Assembly (NCBI GenBank): GCA_937872185.1
Contig: CALMQN010000058.1
Span: forward strand, 1-5,754
Direction of reading: 5' to 3'
DNA: 5,754 nucleotides
Source: an uncultured bacterium
Lineage (GTDB): Bacteria > Patescibacteriota > Saccharimonadia > Saccharimonadales > Saccharimonadaceae
Numbering within the stretch: position 1 is the first letter of the stretch; every line of letters starts with the position of its first letter. The position numbers and the translations under genes are program-made. Below are positions 1-5,604 of this stretch, piece by piece. The notes under the pieces are model-generated. The model did not search any database and was not told where the DNA came from. It saw only the letters and a program-made list of their open reading frames with translations.

Positions 1-2
1 TC

Positions 3-158
3 GGAATCATCGGAGCGGTGATTGGCGGTTGGGTATTTGGATTATTCGGTGTCGGTGGCGTCGACGGCTTTAACTTCTGGAGCCTTGGTGTTGCGCTTGT
101 CGGGGCACTTATTACGCTGTGGATCTGGCGACTTATCACGGGACGAAAAAGCGCCTAA
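3..158 (+). CDS. GlsB/YeaQ/YmgE family membrane protein, C-terminal part (5' end outside window)
   Basis: The reading frame is open from position 3 and stops at TAA 156-158, giving 51 residues. It begins GIIGAVIGGWVFGLFG, a glycine-rich small-residue helix, followed by a short loop (GVDGFN). A second hydrophobic helix (about residues 25-44, LGVALVGALITLWIWRLI) and a basic tail TGRKSA complete it. This two-helix, glycine-rich pattern with an aromatic/basic end is typical of the GlsB/YeaQ/YmgE family (Transgly_assoc), integral membrane proteins of roughly 80-90 residues, so about 30-40 residues are missing upstream. Members are annotated as stress-response or transglycosylase-associated proteins, but their biochemical role is not established. 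It ends 62 nt before dnaJ, and the CIRCE-controlled promoter lies between them, so the two are probably separate transcription units. The family call rests on pattern recognition of a fragment. Confidence 0.72.
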   Translation, partial: GIIGAVIGGWVFGLFGVGGVDGFNFWSLGVALVGALITLWIWRLITGRKSA

Positions 159-174
159 GCACGTCTGATCGTCA

Positions 175-201
175 TTGGCACTCTTGAATGTTGACTGCTA
201 A
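175..201 (+). promoter_or_regulatory. CIRCE-like operator (putative HrcA binding site) upstream of dnaJ
   Basis: The left arm TTGGCACTC (175-183) and right arm GACTGCTAA (193-201) are separated by exactly 9 nt. The CIRCE consensus is TTAGCACTC-N9-GAGTGCTAA, so 16 of 18 arm positions match, with one mismatch per arm. The -35 box of the dnaJ promoter falls inside the 9-nt spacer, so a bound repressor would block RNA polymerase. HrcA repression of chaperone genes through CIRCE is well established in many bacteria. That this copy is functional is inferred, since hrcA is not in the window. Confidence 0.75.
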
Positions 202-212
202 TTTTGTATAGT
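184..212 (+). promoter_or_regulatory. Sigma70-type promoter of dnaJ, probably giving a leaderless mRNA
   Basis: The -35 box is TTGAAT (184-189), then a 17-nt spacer, then the -10 box TATAGT (207-212). Only 8 nt separate the -10 box from the dnaJ ATG at 221, so transcription should start at or within a base or two of the start codon. No Shine-Dalgarno sequence precedes the ATG. The box overlaps the CIRCE-like repeat. Confidence 0.65.
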
Positions 213-220
213 AGTAACAG

Positions 221-1276
221 ATGAGCAAACGTGACTATTATGAAGTATTAGGGATCAGTAAGGACGCTTCTGCTGATGAAATCAAGAAAGCCTATCGCAA
301 GGCTGCCGTTTTGCATCATCCTGATAAAGAGGGTGGTGATGAGTCAAAGTTTAAAGAAGTATCCGAAGCATACGAGGTCTTAAAGGACAGCCAAAAACGT
401 CAGCGGTACGACCAATTTGGTCACGCTGGTGTTGGTGGTGCATCTGGCGGCAGCAGCGCGGGCGGCAATCCGTTTGAAGGATTTGGCGGTTATGGTAGTC
501 AGACCGTTGATTTTGGTGATATCTTTGGTCAGTTTTTTGGTGGCGGATCACGCCAGCAAGCGCCGCAGCGCGGCCGCGATGTCGAAGTGAGCTTGCAGCT
601 GACCTTTGAAGAGGCTGTCTTTGGTGTTGAAGAAAAAATAACACTCGATATGGACGATGAGTGTGAGCACTGTCATGGGACGACGGTTGAGCCCGGTCAT
701 AGCATGCAGACCTGCCCGACGTGTAAAGGCGCTGGTCAAGTTGGCCGTGTGATGAACACCATCTTTGGTCAGATCCAACAAAACGTCACCTGCGAGACCT
801 GCGGTGGTCGTGGTAAAGTGCCCGAAAAGGTCTGTACCGTTTGTCGGGGCAAAGGCACCCAGCGTCGTAAGCGCGATATTACGTTGAAGGTCCCGGCTGG
901 TATCGATGACGGTGCGACTATTCGCTTGAGCGGCCACGGTGAAGCGCTAGGTGGTGGACAAAAAGGTGATCTGTACGTCAATATCCGTGTGAAAGCCCAC
1001 AAACACTTTACGCGTGAAGGCGACATTATTCTATCAGAAGAGCATATATCAATGATTGACGCAGCACTTGGCACCGAAATTGATGTCGAAACGGTCGATG
1101 GTCAGATTCGAATGAAGATCCCGGCCGGCACACAAAGCGGCACTGACTTTAAGCTGTCAGGACACGGCGTTCCACAGATACGAAGCGACAAGCGTGGTCC
1201 GCACATTGTGAGTATTATCGTCGACACGCCGACTAAGCTGTCAAAGAAGCAAAAAGAAATCCTGGCCGAGTTCTAA
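221..1276 (+). CDS. dnaJ: Chaperone protein DnaJ (Hsp40, type I)
   Basis: Co-chaperone that delivers unfolded clients to DnaK and stimulates its ATPase in the cytoplasm. The 351 residues show the full type I layout. The J domain (about 4-68) carries the HPD motif at 33-35, and a Gly/Phe-rich linker spans about 69-112. Four zinc-binding repeats start at C148 (CEHCHGT), C165 (CPTCKGAG), C191 (CETCGGRG) and C205 (CTVCRGKG). The two C-terminal client-binding beta domains and a short helical tail ending AEF follow. The first zinc repeat lacks the final glycine of CxxCxGxG but keeps both cysteines. It is slightly shorter than the usual ~375 residues, mainly from a shorter tail. The ATG at 221 is chosen because the protein begins with the standard [10 protein letters not shown] and no earlier in-frame start is plausible. 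It has no Shine-Dalgarno sequence, and its promoter abuts the ATG. The CIRCE-like operator indicates heat-shock control by HrcA. dnaK and grpE are not adjacent. Confidence 0.97.
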   Translation: MSKRDYYEVLGISKDASADEIKKAYRKAAVLHHPDKEGGDESKFKEVSEAYEVLKDSQKRQRYDQFGHAGVGGASGGSSAGGNPFEGFGGYGSQTVDFGDIFGQFFGGGSRQQAPQRGRDVEVSLQLTFEEAVFGVEEKITLDMDDECEHCHGTTVEPGHSMQTCPTCKGAGQVGRVMNTIFGQIQQNVTCETCGGRGKVPEKVCTVCRGKGTQRRKRDITLKVPAGIDDGATIRLSGHGEALGGGQKGDLYVNIRVKAHKHFTREGDIILSEEHISMIDAALGTEIDVETVDGQIRMKIPAGTQSGTDFKLSGHGVPQIRSDKRGPHIVSIIVDTPTKLSKKQKEILAEF

Positions 1277-1302
1277 TCAGCCCTTCGACTACTGTTAGGG
1301 TA

Positions 1303-1331
1303 TTGACTTTTATTGTTTGAAGTGCTATAAT
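1303..1331 (+). promoter_or_regulatory. Strong extended -10 promoter of the ATP-grasp operon (leaderless)
   Basis: TTGACT (1303-1308), a 17-nt spacer and a perfect TATAAT (1326-1331) preceded by the extended -10 element TGC (1323-1325) form a near-consensus sigma70 promoter. The ATG of the first ATP-grasp gene is at 1339, only 7 nt after the -10 box, so the predicted start of transcription is at the start codon itself. No ribosome binding site could fit in the transcript. Confidence 0.8.
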
Positions 1332-1338
1332 AACAGTT

Positions 1339-2385
1339 ATGACAAGCATAAGCAGTGAAAAACCAATTGTTGCCGTCGCGCAGCTCCGAAACTTCGACAC
1401 GTCCGGGGACTTTTTTGAGCGCCATGCGCCTCTTGAAGCTCGTCTGCGAGAACGGGGAATTGGTCTGATTGCCCTTAAGGGTAAGAAAGACCACATTGCA
1501 GCCGATGCTTTCTCTACTTATTATGATTTTGATCACAAGAACCGCAGCATGGACAAGGTTGACGCGACCATATCAGTTGACTCGGCTCTTGATCTTAGCG
1601 GCGGTATTGCTCGGTATACGCCTGCGGTCCCCGCATTAAATCCGATTGGTGTGCGTGAAATAGCACTATCAAAACAGCGTCAGTTTGACGTGCTTCGCCC
1701 AGAGTTTGGGCATGTCGTTCCAGAAACACTCCTTGTGCCTGCTTCGAAAGAGGCAATTTTGGGAGGCTTAGCGAAGATTGACGCCCTAAAGGTGATTCTT
1801 AAACCCGAAAAAGATTATAGCAAAACTCACGCTATGACTATCGGGACCAAGGACGAGGTCATTGCCAAGCTGGACAGCTTTCTTAGTGGTATGGATAGCG
1901 AGAAAAATCAGGTTCTTATCCAAGAATATATGCCCGAAATCCGCAGTGGTTTCGCCAAGGGTCTTCGTTTTTATGACGAAACCGACGTCCAGGCAGCTGC
2001 ACAGGCGGCTGGAAAAGACCTTGAGCTGCGCGTCTTGATGGTTGATGAGGAACCCAAGCTTGTGACGGGCCGACTTGCTGCAGATCCTGAGAACAAGGTC
2101 CACGGTTATGCAACTTTCTTTGATCAAGAATCTGTTCCATCGCATGTCTACGATCTTGCAACTAATGTTGCACGAGCGATTCGTCTTGGCGGCCAGGCAA
2201 CAGACTCGCTGCTTGCGGTTGACATGACACCCGATGGCAGTCGCGTCGTGGAGGTCAACGGCCGAAATATTGGCACCATGCGCGCATATGATAGTCGACC
2301 CGGTTCAGTTGAAGCTGCACGCATTATGAACGATGCAATTGCTCAAAAACTAGCCTCAATGGCGCATAATAAGAGAGGGGCATAA
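1339..2385 (+). CDS. Divergent RimK/glutathione-synthase-like ATP-grasp ligase (operon gene 1)
   Basis: A 348-residue putative carboxylate-amine/thiol ligase using ATP and Mg2+; substrate unknown. An N-terminal pre-ATP-grasp domain (about 1-105) is followed by an ATP-grasp fold. Likely nucleotide contacts are K112 (ALSKQRQF), K155 (VILKPEKD) and Q195-E196 (VLIQEY). R231 (LRVLMV) and R245 lie in the core, and D295 (LAVDM) plus E305-V-N307 (VEVNGRN) are the expected Mg2+ ligands, so the enzyme looks catalytically competent. Two things differ from RimK. The small ATP-covering loop after K155 reads KPEKDYSKTH with no glycine-rich GxxGxG. The segment between QE and LRV is about 24 residues longer than in RimK and includes an alanine-rich stretch near 217-224. 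The ATG at 1339 is set by the promoter spacing; no Shine-Dalgarno sequence is present. It is first of four ATP-grasp genes, 2 nt before the next. Candidates include peptide, glutamate or glutathione-like ligation, and none can be chosen from sequence. Confidence 0.85.
   Translation: MTSISSEKPIVAVAQLRNFDTSGDFFERHAPLEARLRERGIGLIALKGKKDHIAADAFSTYYDFDHKNRSMDKVDATISVDSALDLSGGIARYTPAVPALNPIGVREIALSKQRQFDVLRPEFGHVVPETLLVPASKEAILGGLAKIDALKVILKPEKDYSKTHAMTIGTKDEVIAKLDSFLSGMDSEKNQVLIQEYMPEIRSGFAKGLRFYDETDVQAAAQAAGKDLELRVLMVDEEPKLVTGRLAADPENKVHGYATFFDQESVPSHVYDLATNVARAIRLGGQATDSLLAVDMTPDGSRVVEVNGRNIGTMRAYDSRPGSVEAARIMNDAIAQKLASMAHNKRGA
2371..2380 (+). promoter_or_regulatory. Ribosome binding site for operon gene 2
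   Basis: A purine run AAGAGAGGGG lies inside the last codons of gene 1, with its GAGG core (2375-2378) 9 nt before the ATG at 2388. It supports that start and coupling of translation to the preceding gene. Confidence 0.6.
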
Positions 2386-2387
2386 TA

Positions 2388-3329
2388 ATGAACACACTTA
2401 AAGACGTTTTGATATTTTTCAGCTATAAAAACCACAAGACTGGGTATTATAAGCTCCTGTTTGATCCGCTCAAAGAGGTTGAAGGCGACTATGACTTGAA
2501 TCTTCACCAAGGTTCGCTTAAGGATCTTTATATTGAGATTGTTGATAACAAACTGGTTGTCACCGAATCGATGACAGGCCGTTTGTTGAGTGATTTTGAT
2601 TACGTATGCTTTGAGTTATGGTTGAAATCACCACAACAAGCACTTGCTGCTGCCACCTATTTGGAGCGTCAAGGCCGTCCATTTATGGGCCACGAGACGC
2701 TTAATATTCTGTGTTCGACGAAGATAGGCGAGCTTGTTCGATTGTCGGATAGTGGGGTACCACTTCCACGTACTTTTATGAGTAGCACAGCTGGTATTTT
2801 GACTCGCTTTAAAAAAGACGCACCGTTTAACTATCCATTCATCGCCAAGGCTGCTGACACATTTGGTGGCCAGATGAACTATTTGATCCATAGCTATAAA
2901 GAGCTAAAGGACGCATTGGCCGCGCACAAGAATCAATTCTTTGTACTTCAGGAGTTTATCCCGAACAAGTTTGATTATCGCGTGCTGGTGATGGGCGGCG
3001 AGATTAAGCTACTAATGAAGCGATCACGCGACGCGAAGAGCGACACCCATCTTAACAACACATCGGCAGGTGCCGAAGGCGAGTTCGTGCCAATTAGTGA
3101 TCTGACCGACCAGATGCAAGCCGATGCCCTAAAGGCCGCAGCGCTGACACTGCGTTCAGATTTTGCTGGTGTTGATTTGATTATTAATTCAGAGACCGGT
3201 GAGCATTATGTGCTTGAGGTGAACGAAGCCCCTGCTATCCAGATGGGCGCCAACCCTCCAGTAAAGATTGCCGCCTTTATGTCACATCTTAAGGACATGG
3301 CTGAAAAAGGAGACAGGCATGCCAATTAA
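2388..3329 (+). CDS. RimK-like ATP-grasp ligase (operon gene 2)
   Basis: A 313-residue soluble ATP-grasp enzyme of the RimK-like superfamily. An N-terminal domain (about 1-105) includes DYVCFELWLKSPQQA (71-85). The ATP-grasp domain shows K112, K154 (FIAKAADTFGG, with a GG in the small loop), Q188-E189 (VLQEFIPN), R198 (DYRVLV), K211-R212 and the distinctive HLNNTSAG (221-228). The Mg2+ site is D263 (GVDLI) and E277-V-N279 (LEVNEAP). All canonical ATP and metal residues are therefore present, so an active ligase is likely; its acceptor and donor are unknown. Its layout and motifs (QEFIPN, DYR, HLNNTSAG) match the next gene, suggesting an old duplication, but it lacks the C-terminal protease domain found there. 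It starts 2 nt after the stop of gene 1 and its 3' end overlaps gene 3 by 11 nt. Confidence 0.87.
   Translation: MNTLKDVLIFFSYKNHKTGYYKLLFDPLKEVEGDYDLNLHQGSLKDLYIEIVDNKLVVTESMTGRLLSDFDYVCFELWLKSPQQALAAATYLERQGRPFMGHETLNILCSTKIGELVRLSDSGVPLPRTFMSSTAGILTRFKKDAPFNYPFIAKAADTFGGQMNYLIHSYKELKDALAAHKNQFFVLQEFIPNKFDYRVLVMGGEIKLLMKRSRDAKSDTHLNNTSAGAEGEFVPISDLTDQMQADALKAAALTLRSDFAGVDLIINSETGEHYVLEVNEAPAIQMGANPPVKIAAFMSHLKDMAEKGDRHAN
3307..3312 (+). promoter_or_regulatory. Shine-Dalgarno that fixes the start of operon gene 3
   Basis: AAGGAG lies 6 nt upstream of the ATG at 3319, inside the end of gene 2. It selects this ATG over the in-frame ATG at 3268, which has no comparable site and would add 17 residues deep in gene 2. 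Confidence 0.85.
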
Positions 3330-4659
3330 ACACCCAAGGGTCCTGTTTATATTTGGCAAGCGTGGGAGCGACACCAGCACGCGGTTTGCTGGGTTTGTTA
3401 AGCGCATCCAAAAAAACGGTGGGTTGCAGTACGCCGACGTTGACTGCGTTGCACTTGAAGATTTGGTGTTTCACATTAAGCCCGGCAAAAAAGCACGTGT
3501 TTATGACCCCATCTCTAAGATCGATCTGAAGAACTATTCATTTGTATATTTTAAAAGCTGGCAATCAATGCCAGAACCAGCCGCTGCAGCAGCTCATTTC
3601 CTAGAAGGTATGGGTATCCCGTATGCCGATCGGCAGGTTCGTCACGAATATATTTCGAAAACGACAAACTATATGACGATGTGGGCACAAGGTGTGGCAG
3701 TCCCCGAAACGATCTGGGGTAGCAAGCCGGTCATACAACAGCTGGTTGCTCATTCGCACCTGGATTATCCTCTGATTATTAAGTCAGTCCATGGTCAGAA
3801 GGGCAAGGACAACTATCTTGCCAAAGATAAGGCCGAAGCGCTATCACTACTTGAAGCTGCGCAGGTTGACATGGTGCTGCAACAGTTTATCCCGAATGAC
3901 GGCGATTACCGCATTGGCGTGTATGGCCACGAATCACGATGGGGCATCTTTCGCCGCAGTGGTGGCACGAGCCACTTGAACAATACGTCAGCCGGGGGCA
4001 CAGCAGAATTACTTGATATCGCCCAGGTTCGCCCTGAGATCTTGCGACTTGCCGAAGCGGCCAGTGAAGCTTGTGACTTGGCTGTATCAGGCGTCGATGT
4101 TGTCGAAGATAAACTCACCAAAGAACTGTATGTCTTGGAAGCGAACCAAGGATCGCAAATCGTGACCGGTGCATTCACCGATTCGAACATGGCTGCATTT
4201 GATGCGGGCATCAAGGCGATGACGCATAGTCGTTACGCAGGTAAGCATCCGCGACAGGTCATTGGCCGTACGGTCGTTGTGACGATTGATAGTGTCGATC
4301 ACCCACTGCATTTGAAAGCCAAGGTTGATACCGGCGCGTACCAGTCATCGTTACACGTTGAACACGTTGAAATGTTGTTGGATCCGAATAACAATAAGTT
4401 TGTGCGTTATCAGGTCAAAGATCCTGAAACGGGACATATACAACAGATCGAAACGTATGAATTTTGGCGTGCGCTTGTGCGAAACTCGTTTGGTATCGAG
4501 CAAGAACGTTTTGTCGTTCCGATGCATTTACGCATTAACGGTGTACAATACGATACGCGGGTGAGCTTGTCAGATCGTTCGACCCAGAAGTATCCACTTT
4601 TGATCGGTCGAAAATTGCTTCGAGGCAACTTTTTAGTAAATGTTGAACTTGGGGCTTAA
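3319..4659 (+). CDS. ATP-grasp ligase fused to a retropepsin-like (RimB/PF05618-type) protease domain (operon gene 3)
   Basis: A 446-residue two-domain protein. Residues 1-about 305 form a RimK-like ATP-grasp ligase. They include FVYFKSWQSMPEP (75-87), K114, K155 (LIIKSVHGQKGK), Q188-Q189 (VLQQFIPN), R198 (DYRIGV), R212-R213, HLNNTSAGG (219-227), D260 (GVDVVED) and E274-A-N276. Residues about 315-446 match the PF05618 family, often labelled 'ATP-dependent zinc protease' but retropepsin-like. They have the catalytic motif KVDTGAYQSSLH (D337-T-G-A), a central FWRALVRNSFGIEQERFVVP block, and the closing LLIGRKLL (427-434), comparable with IIGRNLL of retroviral proteases. In Pseudomonas, the related RimB protease works with RimK on ribosomal protein S6. 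Fusing ligase and protease suggests building and trimming the same bond type, which is inference. One oddity is Q189, where the other three ligases have Glu (QE). The start at 3319 rests on the Shine-Dalgarno; it overlaps gene 2 by 11 nt. Confidence 0.88.
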   Translation: MPIKHPRVLFIFGKRGSDTSTRFAGFVKRIQKNGGLQYADVDCVALEDLVFHIKPGKKARVYDPISKIDLKNYSFVYFKSWQSMPEPAAAAAHFLEGMGIPYADRQVRHEYISKTTNYMTMWAQGVAVPETIWGSKPVIQQLVAHSHLDYPLIIKSVHGQKGKDNYLAKDKAEALSLLEAAQVDMVLQQFIPNDGDYRIGVYGHESRWGIFRRSGGTSHLNNTSAGGTAELLDIAQVRPEILRLAEAASEACDLAVSGVDVVEDKLTKELYVLEANQGSQIVTGAFTDSNMAAFDAGIKAMTHSRYAGKHPRQVIGRTVVVTIDSVDHPLHLKAKVDTGAYQSSLHVEHVEMLLDPNNNKFVRYQVKDPETGHIQQIETYEFWRALVRNSFGIEQERFVVPMHLRINGVQYDTRVSLSDRSTQKYPLLIGRKLLRGNFLVNVELGA

Positions 4660-4660
4660 A

Positions 4661-4666
4661 AAGGAG
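4661..4666 (+). promoter_or_regulatory. Strong Shine-Dalgarno for rimK
   Basis: AAGGAG sits 7 nt before the ATG at 4674 in the 14-nt gap after gene 3. Together with the lack of a promoter or terminator in the gap, it indicates rimK is translated from the operon transcript. Confidence 0.85.
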
Positions 4667-4673
4667 AATTATT

Positions 4674-5579
4674 ATGAAGATTGCTATTTTATCAAAGGGC
4701 AGCGCAAACTACACCACGAAGCGACTGAAAGAAGTCGCAAAAGCACGCGGACATGACGTACGTATTATTAATTATGCAAAATGTTATGTTGCAATCGAAA
4801 AGAACCAACCGGTCATCCGCTATAAGGGTGAGTCGTTGGATCATTTTGATGCCATTATTCCTCGTATCGCACAGAGCTATACCAAGTACGGTACAGCCAT
4901 CGTTCGTCAGTTTGAAAACCAAGGTTCGTATTCGACGGCCAGTTCGATTGCCATCAACCGTTCGCGCGATAAACTGCGTGCCTACCAAATTATGGCTAAA
5001 GCTGGCGTAGCGATTCCTAAAACGGTATTTGCCCGTGAAACGGCAAACTTTGAAGACGTCGTGGAGCTAGCCGGCGGTACGCCGCTGATCATTAAAGTTG
5101 CTCGTGGCACGCACGGTAATGGTGTTGTGCTGGCTGAAACGCCAAAAGCAGCCAAGGCAGTAATGCAGGCCTTCTACGTTGAAGGTGTGAACTTTTTGGT
5201 ACAAGAATTCGTCAAAGAATCAGCCGGTGAGGACATTCGTGTTCTGGTTGTTGGCAGCCGTGTCGTTGCCAGCGTCAAGCGCCAAAGCCTGGACGATGAC
5301 TTTCGTTCAAACACTCATCAAGGTGGCGTAGGTGTCGCAGTGAAATTGACCGACGAAGAAACCAAGACAGCGCTGAAGGCTGCAAAAGCGATGGGACTGC
5401 CTATCTGCGGTGTCGATATGATGCGCAGTGAGCGCGGCCCACTCGTACTTGAAGTTAACTCATCAGCCAGCCTGAAGACACCTGAAAAAATTACTGGTCG
5501 TGACGTTGCGACGAAGATTATCGAATATATCGAAATTAACGCCAAGCGCAACAACAAAAAAGACAAAATCGGCGCCTAA
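4674..5579 (+). CDS. rimK: RimK, alpha-L-glutamate ligase (ribosomal protein S6 modification type)
   Basis: RimK adds L-glutamate residues to the C-terminal glutamate of ribosomal protein S6 using ATP, and can make poly-alpha-glutamate in vitro. The 301-residue protein is collinear with the 300-residue E. coli RimK as I recall it: MKIAILS start, HFDAIIPRI (57-65), RDKLRA (98-103), K141 before the glycine loop GTHGNGV (145-151), LVQEFVKE (175-182), D187-I-R189 and R203. FRSNTHQGG (210-218), D248 (CGVDMM) and E260-V-N262 (LEVNSSASL) complete the site. ATP- and Mg2+-binding residues fall at the same numbers as in E. coli, so activity is likely. The C-terminal tail (290-301) is lysine/asparagine-rich and lineage-specific. 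Last of four ATP-grasp genes, it is the only one with a confidently known family function and the best clue to the operon's theme. Whether S6 is the target here depends on the S6 tail, which is not visible. Glu specificity is inferred from overall similarity. Confidence 0.93.
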   Translation: MKIAILSKGSANYTTKRLKEVAKARGHDVRIINYAKCYVAIEKNQPVIRYKGESLDHFDAIIPRIAQSYTKYGTAIVRQFENQGSYSTASSIAINRSRDKLRAYQIMAKAGVAIPKTVFARETANFEDVVELAGGTPLIIKVARGTHGNGVVLAETPKAAKAVMQAFYVEGVNFLVQEFVKESAGEDIRVLVVGSRVVASVKRQSLDDDFRSNTHQGGVGVAVKLTDEETKTALKAAKAMGLPICGVDMMRSERGPLVLEVNSSASLKTPEKITGRDVATKIIEYIEINAKRNNKKDKIGA

Positions 5580-5588
5580 TACCCAGCC

Positions 5589-5597
5589 TGCTATAAT
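5589..5597 (+). promoter_or_regulatory. Extended -10 promoter downstream of rimK
   Basis: TGC plus a perfect TATAAT (5592-5597) lies 9 nt after the rimK stop. No good -35 box occurs 17-18 nt upstream (TCGGCG), as is common for extended -10 promoters. An ATG at 5605 is 7 nt after the -10 box, the same spacing as the operon promoter at 1326. The start of transcription is predicted near 5604-5605. Confidence 0.65.
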
Positions 5598-5604
5598 AGT
5601 GGTT

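Noticed and set aside
191..196. TTGACT as the -35 box of dnaJ.
   Set aside because: It lies only 10 nt from the -10 box TATAGT. TTGAAT at 184-189 gives the ideal 17-nt spacer.
548..937. Minus-strand open frames across dnaJ and the ligases, such as 548-937 and 1786-2145.
   Set aside because: They lie entirely opposite well-supported genes, show no recognisable domain and have no promoter or ribosome binding site; they are shadows of the coding strand.
1281..1300. CCCT...AGGG (1281-1300) as a terminator hairpin after dnaJ.
   Set aside because: The stem is only 4 bp with a 12-nt loop, and no T-run follows; the sequence after it is the -35 region of the next promoter.
3268..3318. In-frame ATG at 3268 as the start of operon gene 3, adding 17 residues.
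   Set aside because: The ATG at 3319 has AAGGAG 6 nt upstream and begins directly at the first beta strand (PRVLFIFG). The extension overlaps gene 2 by 62 nt and looks unlike an N-terminus of the family.
4753..5010. Out-of-frame plus-strand ORFs of 62-85 codons inside gene 3 and rimK (3791-3979, 4325-4564, 4753-5010).
   Set aside because: They overlap conserved catalytic regions of the real genes, and their translations look like frame-shifted noise.
1339..5579. Graspetide (microviridin-type) biosynthesis, with the ligases modifying a ribosomal precursor peptide.
   Set aside because: No small precursor ORF with repeated Thr/Ser/Lys and Asp/Glu core motifs fits in the 2-14 nt gaps, and the only short ORF nearby (MVYIRTSLS) has no acidic core. 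A precursor elsewhere cannot be excluded.
221..5579. Alternative genetic code with TGA read as glycine (some CPR phyla).
   Set aside because: All complete genes use GGN for glycine and contain no in-frame TGA; the only TGA considered acts as a plausible stop at 5632.
4674..5579. LysX/ArgX-type amino-group carrier ligase for the last gene.
   Set aside because: The protein is collinear with E. coli RimK with catalytic residues at the same numbers, and no LysW-like carrier or lysine/arginine biosynthesis gene is nearby.
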